DNA of 64,000 bases from an uncultured Alphaproteobacteria bacterium (GCA_910584385.1 CAJUAK010000001.1:137697-201696); one strand, 5' to 3'. Counted from the stretch's first letter, positions 43,846-53,136 are shown. Notes: a model not told the origin generated them from the letters alone. Translations and numbers: made by a program.

Positions 43846-44811
43846 ATGTCTGAAATAAGAGATAAGATTGTAGCTGTCAGAAATTATATGTCCGGGCAGA
43901 TTATCGGGCAGAAGGAGCTGGTTGACAAGATGCTGATTACGCTTCTTGCCGATGGGCATGCTTTAGTGGAAGGGGCGCCGGGGCTTGCGAAAACCAAGGC
44001 TGTAAAAATTCTTTCCACATTGATTAACGGTGATTACCGGCGGATTCAGTTTACGCCGGATTTGCTGCCTTCCGATATTACCGGCAGTGAGATTTATGTG
44101 GCGCAAAAAGGAGATTTTGAATTTCGCAAAGGGCCGATTTTTGCCAATCTGGTGCTGGCAGATGAAATTAACCGTGCGCCGGCCAAAGTTCAGTCCGCGT
44201 TGCTTGAGGCTATGGCGGAACGCCAGGTCAGTATTGGCGGAAAGGCTTATCCTTTGCCGGAATTGTTTATGGTTCTTGCCACGCAAAACCCAATTGAGCA
44301 TGAAGGGACTTATAATCTTCCCGAGGCGCAGCTTGACAGATTTTTAATGTATGTCAAAATCGGCCAGCCCGATGCGGCGGCCGAGAAACAGATTCTGCGC
44401 TTGGTTCGCGGCGAGGCGATTTCAGGAACGGAACAGCTTCCGGCGGAAAGGGTTGAAATTAAAGATGTTCTGGAAGCCCGAAAAGAAGCCTTGCAGGTTC
44501 ATATGAGCGAAGCTGTGGAGGAATATCTGGTACAGTTGGTTATGGCGACCAGATACCCTGAAAAATATGATGCCAAGATGAAGGGATATGTTTTGTTTGG
44601 CGCCAGCCCGCGCGCGACAATCGCCCTTGACCGCTGCGCCCGTGCAAATGCCTGGCTGTCCGGCAGGGATTTTGTTGCTCCGGAAGATATCCACAGCGTG
44701 GTTTATGAAGTTTTGCGCCATCGCATTATTTTAAGCTTTGAAGCGCAGGCAGAAGGCGTAACCACGGATGAGGTCATTTCTTCTTTATTGAAACTGGTTC
44801 CGCTTCCATAA
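43846..44811 (+). CDS. MoxR-family AAA+ ATPase
   Basis: 321 residues. Walker A EGAPGLAKTKAV, Walker B LADEINRAPAKVQSALLEAMAERQV, and sensor region LATQNPIEHEGTYNLPEAQLDRFL are diagnostic. MoxR ATPases act as chaperones for vWA-domain proteins, here presumably the DUF58 product encoded next. The family occurs in stress, envelope and metal-insertion settings. It lies between the TPR and DUF58 genes, all closely spaced. Confidence 0.93.
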   Translation: MSEIRDKIVAVRNYMSGQIIGQKELVDKMLITLLADGHALVEGAPGLAKTKAVKILSTLINGDYRRIQFTPDLLPSDITGSEIYVAQKGDFEFRKGPIFANLVLADEINRAPAKVQSALLEAMAERQVSIGGKAYPLPELFMVLATQNPIEHEGTYNLPEAQLDRFLMYVKIGQPDAAAEKQILRLVRGEAISGTEQLPAERVEIKDVLEARKEALQVHMSEAVEEYLVQLVMATRYPEKYDAKMKGYVLFGASPRATIALDRCARANAWLSGRDFVAPEDIHSVVYEVLRHRIILSFEAQAEGVTTDEVISSLLKLVPLP

Positions 44812-44821
44812 GGAGAAAATA

Positions 44822-45772
44822 ATGGCAAAGTGGAAAAAACTGGCAGGTAAGATTTTTGCCGGTCTGGATGAAAATAAACAATCCGCCGGGCTTTATGCCG
44901 TTTTGGAAGATTTGCTGGCTTTAAAATCTAAAACAGGATATTTGAAGGGTTTCCATACTTTGCGGGCGTCGGGCTCAATGTCCGGCGACGTGAAATCCGC
45001 TTTTAAGGGGCGGGGTATGGAAATGGAGGAAATCCGGGCTTATAATTTTGGCGATGATGTCCGGGATATTGACTGGCGGGTCAGCGCCCGCAAACAGCAG
45101 CCTTTTACCAAGCTGTATAATGAAGAACGCGACAGGGAGGTTATGATTCTTCTTGATTTTTCTTCTTCCATGGCTTTTGGAACCCGCAAAGAGCTCAAAT
45201 CCGTTGCGGCGGCAAAGGTTGCGGCTCTGCTGGGTTGGCGGGCATTGGAAAATAAGGACCGAGTCGGCGTGGCGATTTTCAGCGAAAAGGAAACAATTAC
45301 CTTCAAGCCCGATAACCAAACCCGGGTTTTTGCCGCGGTATGCAAGAAAATCGCGGATGTCAGCAAAGAAATTTTACAGGATAAGGCATTTCACGAGTCT
45401 ACGCTTGCCAAGCCGCTGCAGTGGATAGACAAGAATGTGCATAATGATGCGGTGGTCTTTATTATCAGCGATTTTGGGCGTTTTGATGAGGAAATGAGGC
45501 GGAAAACCGCAGTTTTAGCCCGCAAAGCAAATCTTTATATGATAAATATCTTGGATGTTTTGGAGGAAAAAGCGCCTCTGCCCGGGGAATATATGGTGGA
45601 AAATGCCGGGCAGAAAGTGGTCTTTAACAGTTCAAGTGCGGCATTTCAGGAAAAATATCAGCAATATTTTGCAGACAAACGCCTTAAAATAAAAGATTTC
45701 TGCGTCAAATTCCAAGGGCGTTACCTTGAAATTGTTACAAACCGGCCGTTGGTGGAACAGCTGAAAATTTAA
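44822..45772 (+). CDS. DUF58 protein with vWA-like domain
   Basis: 316 residues. The DUF58 signature GRGMEMEEIRAYNFGDDVRDIDWRVSARKQQPFTKLYNEERDREVMILLDFSSSM contains the DxSxS metal site (LDFSSSM). The protein has no membrane helices. Together with MoxR it forms the usual ATPase-vWA partner pair. The BatA/BatB/BatD membrane partners usual in aerotolerance operons are absent nearby. Confidence 0.9.
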   Translation: MAKWKKLAGKIFAGLDENKQSAGLYAVLEDLLALKSKTGYLKGFHTLRASGSMSGDVKSAFKGRGMEMEEIRAYNFGDDVRDIDWRVSARKQQPFTKLYNEERDREVMILLDFSSSMAFGTRKELKSVAAAKVAALLGWRALENKDRVGVAIFSEKETITFKPDNQTRVFAAVCKKIADVSKEILQDKAFHESTLAKPLQWIDKNVHNDAVVFIISDFGRFDEEMRRKTAVLARKANLYMINILDVLEEKAPLPGEYMVENAGQKVVFNSSSAAFQEKYQQYFADKRLKIKDFCVKFQGRYLEIVTNRPLVEQLKI

Positions 45773-45784
45773 TTTTCAGGAATC

Positions 45785-45813
45785 TTGACAAAAATAAGAA
45801 ATGGTGCTAGCTT
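45785..45813 (+). promoter_or_regulatory. Promoter of the second TPR gene
   Basis: TTGACA at 45785-45790, 17-base spacer, TAGCTT at 45808-45813, 43 bases before the start codon. Confidence 0.6.
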
Positions 45814-45855
45814 AAATTTGGAATTATTCTGTAACTATAATTTGGGATAAGAAAA

Positions 45856-46833
45856 ATGGTAAAATCTAACGAGAACAGTTCATATAAAAGAGGTCAGGAA
45901 TTATTGGACCAGGGTATGTTTAAAGAAGCAATCGAGCAGTTTGACGCTGCCGTTGCCGAACAGCCGGGGTCATGGAAGGCATTAAACAGCAAAGGATTCG
46001 CATTGCAAAAGCTCAGCCGCTATACGGAGGCCGTGGAGTGTTTTGACAAGGCGTTGGAATTTAATCCGCAGTCTGTTGAAGTTTTAAATAATAAAGGCGT
46101 TACGCTTTCAATGCGCGGCCTTTATAAGGATGCAATTTTTTGTTTTAATGAGGCGATTGCTATTGATAAGACCTCATTAGAAGCTTTAAACGGCAAGGCG
46201 ATTGCTTTGCAGCATATGTTTTCGTATAAAGAAGCTCTGGACGTGCTTGAACAGGCGATGAAAATTGACAATAAGCACACGCAGACATTGCTCAGTGTTG
46301 CAGTTACATTGCAAAAACTCAAACAATATGACCGGGCAATCTCTTTCTTTAAAAAAGTTTTATCCCATGATAAGAATAATATCAAAGCTTGGAACGGCGT
46401 CGGCGTTACATATCAGCTTATGGGCGATAATAATTCGGCGATTAAGTGCTTTACCAAGATTCTCAATATTGACAGCCGCGAAATCCAGGCTTGGATTAGC
46501 ATTGGCTTTGTTTATCAGAAAATGCTCAAATTCAATGATGCGCTGAAGTGTTATAAAAAGGCGCAGCTGATTATTGGCAACCGTTACCATCACAAGCTTT
46601 ATGACGGATTGGCGAGTTGTTTGACCAAGCTTTCAGAATTTGACCAGGCTGTGGAAGTTTACCAGCAGATTTTCCAGCGCGAAGAAGGCAAAAAGAAATG
46701 GGATGCCCAGCGTTCCATGAAGTTTGTCAATAAGCTGAAGCGCAAAAAAGCCAGCGGAACGTTGCAAAGCATAATTCCTGCTGATGCACCGGCAGAACCT
46801 AAACCAGCCGCCCCGACAACGGACAGCATTTAA
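45856..46833 (+). CDS. TPR-repeat protein
   Basis: 325 residues with about eight canonical 34-residue TPRs (YKRGQELLDQGMFKEAIEQFDAAVAEQPGSWKALNSKG ... AWNGVGVTYQLMGDNNSAIKCFTKIL) and a disordered Ala/Pro-rich C-terminal tail (PADAPAEPKPAAPTTD). No signal peptide. It has its own promoter, so it may be independent of the TPR-MoxR-DUF58 genes just upstream, though the grouping of two TPR genes with MoxR is suggestive. Confidence 0.85.
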   Translation: MVKSNENSSYKRGQELLDQGMFKEAIEQFDAAVAEQPGSWKALNSKGFALQKLSRYTEAVECFDKALEFNPQSVEVLNNKGVTLSMRGLYKDAIFCFNEAIAIDKTSLEALNGKAIALQHMFSYKEALDVLEQAMKIDNKHTQTLLSVAVTLQKLKQYDRAISFFKKVLSHDKNNIKAWNGVGVTYQLMGDNNSAIKCFTKILNIDSREIQAWISIGFVYQKMLKFNDALKCYKKAQLIIGNRYHHKLYDGLASCLTKLSEFDQAVEVYQQIFQREEGKKKWDAQRSMKFVNKLKRKKASGTLQSIIPADAPAEPKPAAPTTDSI

Positions 46834-46834
46834 T

Positions 46835-46864
46835 AAAAAAGCCCCGGAAAACCCGGGGTTTTTT
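46835..46864. terminator. Bidirectional terminator ending the TPR gene and the glycan operon
   Basis: CCCCGG, loop AAAAC, CCGGGG with an A-run before and T-run after. It serves both the plus-strand TPR gene and the nine-gene minus-strand operon that ends at 46868. Confidence 0.88.
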
Positions 46865-46867
46865 GTG

Positions 46868-47893
46868 TCATTTTTTTATTTTGCATTTGAGCAAGCCTAA
46901 AAATGTATATTCTGTTTTTTCAGGTGCTTTTTGAATCTTTATGATTGGCAGCCAGAAGCATGGAAAATAATATGAATTTCCAATTTGTTCTTTAAGTTTT
47001 GTTATAAATTCAATATCAAAATATTTTTTTGCCAATAATAAAAATTCTTTTTGCAAATGAGCCGGCAATTGGCGGCAATTTTTAGAAAAATCTTGAATGA
47101 TGCGCCGATTGATGGTTTCAATTTGGGATTTGTCAAGCAGCAATTCCTTGTGAGTAAAATTTTTTATATTTGCCCAAATTTTGATAATGTCAAAACAGTT
47201 TTTATTTTTTTTATTGGTGTGGGCAAGTGAAGTTTTGACTTGGCGGTAAAAATATAATTTTTCAAAAAGGGCACTTATGGATTTTGCCTGGAAAAAGGCT
47301 TTAAAGAAAAATTCATTATCTTCATAGCGTGTGTTTACCGGGAACAGCAGGTTGTTTCTTTGCAGAAATTCTTTATTGTAAAGCTTGTTCCATGCGACGA
47401 CAGCCAAACGGATGTTGAAGATGTCCTTAAATAGAATGTCTTTCCAAGAAAAATTTAGAGGCGAGGGAAGTTGTGAGAGGAAAGGAAGAAAAAATTCAGA
47501 GTCTTGTTTTGCAAGTTTTTTTCCTGTTTCGGAGACATAGCTTGCTTGGAAAAAGACCATGTCCGATGCATTTTGTTCAGCCTGCAGGTATAACTTTTCC
47601 AGAGTTTTGTTTGTTAACCAGTCGTCGCCGTCGAGAAAAAAGACATATTTTCCTTGGGCTTTTTTTAATCCTGCATTGCGTGCGCCGCCAAGCCCTTGTT
47701 TTATATCTTTTATAAGGGTGATTCTTTTATCTTTTTGAGCATATTCCTCGCATATTTTATTGCAGCTTTTCGGCCCGTCTGAAACAATGATAATTTCAAT
47801 ATCAAACAATGTTTGGTTTATAACAGACTCTAAACATTGCGTGATATATTTTTCAATATTGTAAACCGGAATGATAACTGAAACAGCAGGCAT
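46868..47893 (-). CDS. Family 2 glycosyltransferase
   Basis: 341 residues. GT-A signature VSVIIPVYNIEKYITQCLESVINQT, nucleotide region IIVSDGPKSC, GLGGARNAGLKKAQGKYVFFLDGDDWL (DxD metal site) and a C-terminal helical acceptor part. It ends the minus-strand operon, 20 bases after the deacetylase. Likely adds a sugar to the surface glycan; donor unknown. Codon and base composition here are A/T-rich. Confidence 0.88.
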   Translation of the reverse strand: MPAVSVIIPVYNIEKYITQCLESVINQTLFDIEIIIVSDGPKSCNKICEEYAQKDKRITLIKDIKQGLGGARNAGLKKAQGKYVFFLDGDDWLTNKTLEKLYLQAEQNASDMVFFQASYVSETGKKLAKQDSEFFLPFLSQLPSPLNFSWKDILFKDIFNIRLAVVAWNKLYNKEFLQRNNLLFPVNTRYEDNEFFFKAFFQAKSISALFEKLYFYRQVKTSLAHTNKKNKNCFDIIKIWANIKNFTHKELLLDKSQIETINRRIIQDFSKNCRQLPAHLQKEFLLLAKKYFDIEFITKLKEQIGNSYYFPCFWLPIIKIQKAPEKTEYTFLGLLKCKIKK

Positions 47894-47913
47894 TTTTTTA
47901 CTTTCTTGTTTTG

Positions 47914-48690
47914 TTAGTATATATTTTTTAATATGGTTTTTGTTTTTTTTGCATCTAATTTAGCTTTTCTTCTTGATATTTTTTTTATGGATAAAATTGA
48001 TTTTAATTTTAACGTTAGATACAATTTTATATTCAGTAATATGAATTTATAAAATAGAATCTTTTCTATTATTGATAATTTATTACCCCCCCCCCCAATC
48101 TTGAGTTGCGTTTCTTCTATTGTATTTCTGTTTAAAGAATATGTATTATTGTTTCCATATTCTTTTCCAGATAAAGCTCCTAAATAGCTTTCTTTTACAA
48201 TTTTCAAAGTTTTATCATTGTATGAGTAGTATGGGTAAGCGAAGAATTTCATATCATCTTTTTTAAAAATTTTAAGCCATTGAGGACATATTATTTCTTT
48301 TTTTAGTGTTTTAATATCTTCTATTTGTGCTAAGTTTTTATGGTTAAAAGAGTGATATTGTATATTTCCTCCAGCAGCTTTGAGTTGTTTTAAATCTTCT
48401 ATATTGCAATACCAACAATTGTCTTGTTCACCAAGCTCAACGAAATGCCCACAAACAAAGACTTCGAATGGAAATTTTAAAAATTTTAGAACCGGTGCGG
48501 CATAATCTAAAACACTACGGTAACCATCATCAAAAGTAATGACAATTTCATCGTCATTTTTAGGATTATATTGGCTCAAAGGAACAATGTGCATTCTTGT
48601 CAAATGTAGCATGTCTTTTATAAAACATGAAAATTTGTAATTGATTCCGCTGTTTTCTGTGAGACTTATATTATGATATAATAAAATCAT
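47914..48690 (-). CDS. Polysaccharide deacetylase with poly-G tract
   Basis: 258 residues. NodB-type motifs TFDDGY (52-57, catalytic base and metal Asp) and HSFNH (113-117, metal His) identify a carbohydrate N- or O-deacetylase; no signal peptide, so it may act on cytoplasmic glycan precursors. An uninterrupted run of eleven G (residues ~199-202, GGGG) lies just beyond the catalytic domain. Slippage by one or two bases would replace the last ~55 residues, which are basic (KKISRRKAKLDAKKTKTILKN). In this assembly the frame is open. The stop region abuts the GT2 gene. Confidence 0.82.
   Translation of the reverse strand: MILLYHNISLTENSGINYKFSCFIKDMLHLTRMHIVPLSQYNPKNDDEIVITFDDGYRSVLDYAAPVLKFLKFPFEVFVCGHFVELGEQDNCWYCNIEDLKQLKAAGGNIQYHSFNHKNLAQIEDIKTLKKEIICPQWLKIFKKDDMKFFAYPYYSYNDKTLKIVKESYLGALSGKEYGNNNTYSLNRNTIEETQLKIGGGGNKLSIIEKILFYKFILLNIKLYLTLKLKSILSIKKISRRKAKLDAKKTKTILKNIY
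48086..48096. repeat. 11-base homopolymer (C on plus, G on coding strand)
   Basis: Eleven consecutive C on the plus strand within an A/T-rich coding region. This is the longest G/C homopolymer I noticed in the window and lies in frame in the deacetylase gene. Tracts of this length are typical slipped-strand contingency sites in surface-antigen genes. Confidence 0.95.
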
Positions 48691-49841
48691 GCTTTATCAG
48701 ATAACATTTTATATTTTTTGTATTTATTTTTATGTTTACTATGAAGATTGCCAATAGTTAAATAATAGCATAATTTATGAAAGATATATTTTCCTTTGTA
48801 AAATTTTTTATGATAATGGTGTTTTATTTTGCCAAATAGCGAGAATGGTTGGTTATTGTCCTTAAGTTTTGTATTAAGAAAATCCTTGTATTCTTTTGTT
48901 AACCATTCGCTTCCGTCTGTACAAACACGATTTCTCATGTGCATAAATGTTGGAGTTTTTAGTTCAGGTATGTCTCCAAATGTTAACCAAGCATGAGAAA
49001 TATAGCAATGTTTTTCAGGGCAGTTATAACCAACAGGGTTAAAATTAATAGGAGTATCGGGATTTTCAAATATATTTTGAAATTCTTTGCAAGAATTGCA
49101 TTTGCGTATGCCTCCGCTTTCTAAACTTAGACAAGCGCTCCATAAACCAGCATAACAAAATTCACGGCGTTTTTGCCCCCATAATGATAATCTAAGATTA
49201 AACATTTCAGAGTTAAATTGTTCCCATGTTTCTTTGTATTTTTGAGGAGATAATTTGGTTAGAATTGGGCGCCCAGGTAGTCTATCATCTCTTAAAACCG
49301 TTACATGACATAGGGCTCCAACATTTTTTATACAAGTTTCTTTAATTTCCTCTAACATAGGTATTAAATCATCACTAGCAGCAAGTTCTAATGAAAAGCT
49401 GCAACCGGCATTTTTTACCTTGTTGACATTGTTCAAAAATTCATTCAGTAAATTTAATCGTTTTAATTCTAAATATTGAAATGAAAACTTAAATAGAATT
49501 TTTTTTCTTATGTGTTCTGGGAGTGATACAAATTCATCAAATTTTTTGGATATTGTGCCGTTTGTTACAATCATTATGTAATGTCCATATTCGGCTAATC
49601 CTTTCACAATATCTATTAATTCATGAGAAAGCATGGTTTCTCCACCGCCACAGATATTAAAGCAGCAAATTCCTCCAAGTCTTTCTGGGCGTAATGCATA
49701 TATTATAGTTTCTACCGGATATTTTAGTGGATGTGCTTTACTGTCAAATAAATTTTGTTGCGTTATATAGCAATATGAACAACGTAAATTACATTTAGTG
49801 ATAGGAATATATAAATCTATAAATTTTTTTACTTTATCCAT
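48687..49841 (-). CDS. Radical SAM enzyme in the glycan operon
   Basis: 384 residues. The CxxxCxxC cluster motif is C17, C21 and C24 (CNLRCSYC). NICGGGETML and MIVTNGTISK match the radical SAM barrel. Additional cysteines in the C-terminal third (FCYAGLWSACLSL; IRKCNSCKEF; YNCPEKHC) resemble auxiliary Fe-S cluster ligands of SPASM-like enzymes. Substrate unknown; the neighbourhood points to an unusual sugar or carrier modification. Overlaps the deacetylase start by 4 bases. Confidence 0.85.
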   Translation of the reverse strand: MDKVKKFIDLYIPITKCNLRCSYCYITQQNLFDSKAHPLKYPVETIIYALRPERLGGICCFNICGGGETMLSHELIDIVKGLAEYGHYIMIVTNGTISKKFDEFVSLPEHIRKKILFKFSFQYLELKRLNLLNEFLNNVNKVKNAGCSFSLELAASDDLIPMLEEIKETCIKNVGALCHVTVLRDDRLPGRPILTKLSPQKYKETWEQFNSEMFNLRLSLWGQKRREFCYAGLWSACLSLESGGIRKCNSCKEFQNIFENPDTPINFNPVGYNCPEKHCYISHAWLTFGDIPELKTPTFMHMRNRVCTDGSEWLTKEYKDFLNTKLKDNNQPFSLFGKIKHHYHKKFYKGKYIFHKLCYYLTIGNLHSKHKNKYKKYKMLSDKA

Positions 49842-49843
49842 TC

Positions 49844-50260
49844 TTATGACCTTCCTATGATTGTTGCAGGATTTCCGTATACAATGCTATTATCCGGTAC
49901 ATCTTTTAATACAACGCTGTTTGCACCGATAATTACATTGTTTCCTATAGTTATTCCGCCTATTATGGCAGCGCCGGCATAAATTGTTACATTATTGCCA
50001 ATACTGGGGTAGTCTTGAGGGTAGATACTTTTATCGCCATATTTGCCACCAATGGTTACGTTCTGGTATACTTTACAGTTTTCTTCAAATTTTCGATATC
50101 CTAAAACAATACCATAAGGGTGATCAAATTTTGTATTCTTTTTTAATAATTCATCTAAATTTTCAATGTGGCAGATATTTTTAAGACGGAAATAATCTGT
50201 CATTACATCTCCTCTAGCGTTTTTTAATAGCGCTTTTGCTATCTTGTGTAGTATTTTCAT
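49844..50260 (-). CDS. Serine-acetyltransferase-like hexapeptide acyltransferase
   Basis: 138 residues. The left-handed beta-helix repeats are seen as NVTIGGKYGDKSIYPQDYPSIGNNVTIYAGAAIIGGITIGNNVIIGANSVVLKDVPDNSIVYGNPATII. Shorter than housekeeping CysE (about 270) and lacks its N-terminal domain, so it is an O- or N-acetyltransferase of the glycan, not cysteine synthesis. It lies between the radical SAM gene and the large triple-domain enzyme. Confidence 0.85.
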   Translation of the reverse strand: MKILHKIAKALLKNARGDVMTDYFRLKNICHIENLDELLKKNTKFDHPYGIVLGYRKFEENCKVYQNVTIGGKYGDKSIYPQDYPSIGNNVTIYAGAAIIGGITIGNNVIIGANSVVLKDVPDNSIVYGNPATIIGRS

Positions 50261-50269
50261 AATCTTTCT

Positions 50270-53134
50270 CTATTCTTTTATATGACTTCTAATTAAGTTA
50301 GCCATATAGGAAAAATACTCTTCATTCCATTCCGGATAACGCGTTTTTTTTATTTGAAGCATTTTATCAATGGCTGGTTTAAGTTTTGATATATCAGTAT
50401 CAATGAAGCTTACGGCATTTGATTCCTTGAGAAAGTGCATAAATTCTTTAATTTTATGGTCTTGTGATTTTATGGCAATGCAAGGCGTATGTGTAATTAT
50501 GGCAAAGATTAATCCATGTAATCTGTCTGTTACAACAATTTGATGTTTTGCAAAGATCTCTAATTCTGCGTTTACAATTTCTTCTCTTTGCTTAATTCCA
50601 ATATTGTCATTATGACGATTTTTACGAAATGTAGCTGGCAGTCCATAGCCTTTGATGATTTCTAAAGCTTGCTTATGTTCTTCTTCTGTTAATCCGCCTT
50701 CATCATTAACATCTCTAATGCAGGCAAGAATTCCATTGCGTTGATTATTTTGGTGGTGAGTTTGCATTGAACAAACTATATCCGGAAATAGTTTATTTAG
50801 TGCTTTTGTGAAATTGTTTTTTGCAAAATTGTGGCTGAGAGGGTCCCTTTGAAACATTATGAGCCTGTTGTTTTTATTATATGCTTCAATGCTTGTTTCT
50901 AGTTCTTTTCTGCCTTTTTCATCATTTGCAAAAAAGATTGATTGAGGGAAAATGACTGTTAAATTATCAGGATATTGTTGCATAAAGTCTCTTCGGATAT
51001 TTTCATCTATCAGATAGCGGCTTCCCTGGTTGCCGCCACCGATGCCCCAGATTATATCTTGCGGTGTGATTGTTAAATCAATTATAGGTTTTAACTTCTG
51101 GTATTCATAAATAGGTATTTCAACGATTTTATAATCTGGAAAATATTTTTTTGCAAAATTTATTTCGGCCAAGGCAATTGCTGCATCTCCTATATTATCA
51201 TGCAATGAACCGCCAATGATAAATATTTTTTTTGCTTCTTGTAAATCCGTCAGACTGTTTGTTATCAACTGCGGATATTTGTGTTCTGTAACAATATCTT
51301 TATTTAATTCTGATTTTTTCCATACATTTTCTTTCTTTTTATGGAATATTTTGCGCAATCCATCGCTGATAAATCTTTTTATCAGAACCATAAAAATAGG
51401 GTATGAGTGTATCTTTCCGAGCAAAGCTTCATTAATACGCAACTTAAAAACTTTTTTAAGTGATTGTTGATTATATATTTTATATTTTTTATTTCTTTTT
51501 AATGCTTTTTTGAATATTTTTATCAATCTTAATGCTTTAGATGTTTTTAACTTTCCATTCCAAAGTCGTACATAAGATATTTCTTTGTTATCTAAATAAA
51601 TGCCTAATTTAGTAAAATTTTTTCCGGCTTGCAAATTCATAATATTATATGTCATGTTGCTTTGACCCGCTTGCCCCTGGTGCCAGCGATGTTTTAACAA
51701 AGAATAAGCAATAGAACCGACCTTCATTCCTTTATCAAATGCTCTGCTCCATAAATCCCAATCTTCTACATAAAAACGTTTTTCATCATAAAACAAATTA
51801 TTTAAGATGAAATAATCTTTTCGAAACATTACAGTTGGGTGGTCAAAGGGGCAGGTAATAAGGGATAATGCATGAGCGTAGTTGCCGCCCTTTATTTTTC
51901 TGCTTTCGTTCATATCGCCAAAATATGAAAAATTTGATGTGCAGAGTTGTATATCCGAATGAATATCTAAATATTTTTTCTGCATTAATAATCTTTCCGG
52001 GGCGGCGATGTCATCATCATCCATCCTGGCAATGTATGCCCCTTTTGCTAATTTTATTCCTCTGTTTAGGCTGGCAGAAATTCCGAGACGGGTATCATTA
52101 AAATAGAGACGAATGCGCTTATCGTTATATGCAGCTACAAATTCTTTAAGCGCTTGTTCTTCTATTGGTTCAGAAATAATAATTATTTCAAAATTTTCAT
52201 ATAACTGGCCGTGTTCATTTTGAGAGGCAAGAATACTGTCTAAGCATTCTTTGAAGTATTTTAAATCAGGTTTAAAGCATGGGATAATAACAGAAACATC
52301 TGGTAAAACAGGAGTATCTTTCGGGCTGCCATTTAATGAAATCCATTTTTTATAGGCTTGTTTCCATCCAGGGTATTGCTCATGTAGATACCAATTGTTC
52401 CAAAATTTTCTATCACCCCAAGAATGTATAATAGTAGCTTGAGAACAATCTCTTCCATTTTTGGGGTAGCAATCATATCTAAAATTATCACCAATAGCCT
52501 CTATTTCTAGAGAAAATTCTTGAAATAACAGGTTTAGTATTCCTTGGTCAGGGAGATGTAAATCATTAGCTAGTAATATTGTTTTGTCGTAACACCACTG
52601 TGTGTAATTGCCTTTTATTGGTAAAATATCGCTAATTACAAATAAACCGGAACAATATAGGAATGCATCCATTCTATATATATATTGGGGTGTGTAAAAA
52701 TTGGTTGAACAAATATCAGGTGTTCCATTAGAACAATTTGTTTTATCTTCGCATAGACAAGCAAATCCTGTTTTGTCGGCTTTTTTTAGAAGATTGTCTA
52801 ACGGTGCTTGAATGCAAACATCAGTATCAATCCATAATATATGAGAATAATGCTTTAGATAGTTGAAAATTTCATATCGACAAAACATTAAAGGGGAAAA
52901 TCTTTGAAACTGTTTCTTTTTAAATAGTTGAGCAGGTAGAGGCGATTCATATTTAACAAACCTGCAAGGCATAATTGAGCTTAAAATTTCTTTATCTTTT
53001 TCAGATAGGGTTTCATAATAAATAATGGCTTCATCAAATGTTTTAGGTGATTTTTCTTGTATTTGAAGCAGTAATGTACCTATCAGCCAAGGTCTGGTAT
53101 CGGCGATGAAAACAGCATTTCTTTTCTTAGTCAT
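50270..53134 (-). CDS. Triple fusion: GT8-like, GT2 and pyruvyltransferase domains
   Basis: 954 residues. Residues ~1-270 resemble a GT8-like retaining glycosyltransferase (HILWIDTDVCIQAP; DTD at 103-105). Residues ~279-500 are a GT2 domain (VSVIIPCF, LGISASLNRGI, ARMDDDDIAAPERLLMQ). Residues ~630-954 match the polysaccharide pyruvyl transferase fold (FIIGGSLHDNIGDAAIA, IIWGIGGGNQGSRY, TDRLHGLIFAIITHTPCIA). No frameshift is seen, so this is a true fusion. Predicted to add two sugars and a ketal-linked pyruvate. Two bases separate it from the gmhA gene. Confidence 0.82.
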   Translation of the reverse strand: MTKKRNAVFIADTRPWLIGTLLLQIQEKSPKTFDEAIIYYETLSEKDKEILSSIMPCRFVKYESPLPAQLFKKKQFQRFSPLMFCRYEIFNYLKHYSHILWIDTDVCIQAPLDNLLKKADKTGFACLCEDKTNCSNGTPDICSTNFYTPQYIYRMDAFLYCSGLFVISDILPIKGNYTQWCYDKTILLANDLHLPDQGILNLLFQEFSLEIEAIGDNFRYDCYPKNGRDCSQATIIHSWGDRKFWNNWYLHEQYPGWKQAYKKWISLNGSPKDTPVLPDVSVIIPCFKPDLKYFKECLDSILASQNEHGQLYENFEIIIISEPIEEQALKEFVAAYNDKRIRLYFNDTRLGISASLNRGIKLAKGAYIARMDDDDIAAPERLLMQKKYLDIHSDIQLCTSNFSYFGDMNESRKIKGGNYAHALSLITCPFDHPTVMFRKDYFILNNLFYDEKRFYVEDWDLWSRAFDKGMKVGSIAYSLLKHRWHQGQAGQSNMTYNIMNLQAGKNFTKLGIYLDNKEISYVRLWNGKLKTSKALRLIKIFKKALKRNKKYKIYNQQSLKKVFKLRINEALLGKIHSYPIFMVLIKRFISDGLRKIFHKKKENVWKKSELNKDIVTEHKYPQLITNSLTDLQEAKKIFIIGGSLHDNIGDAAIALAEINFAKKYFPDYKIVEIPIYEYQKLKPIIDLTITPQDIIWGIGGGNQGSRYLIDENIRRDFMQQYPDNLTVIFPQSIFFANDEKGRKELETSIEAYNKNNRLIMFQRDPLSHNFAKNNFTKALNKLFPDIVCSMQTHHQNNQRNGILACIRDVNDEGGLTEEEHKQALEIIKGYGLPATFRKNRHNDNIGIKQREEIVNAELEIFAKHQIVVTDRLHGLIFAIITHTPCIAIKSQDHKIKEFMHFLKESNAVSFIDTDISKLKPAIDKMLQIKKTRYPEWNEEYFSYMANLIRSHIKE

Positions 53135-53136
53135 AA

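Noticed and set aside
49844..50260. Hexapeptide transferase as housekeeping CysE
   Set aside because: It lacks the N-terminal CysE domain, and sits within a glycan operon; a glycan acetyltransferase is more likely.
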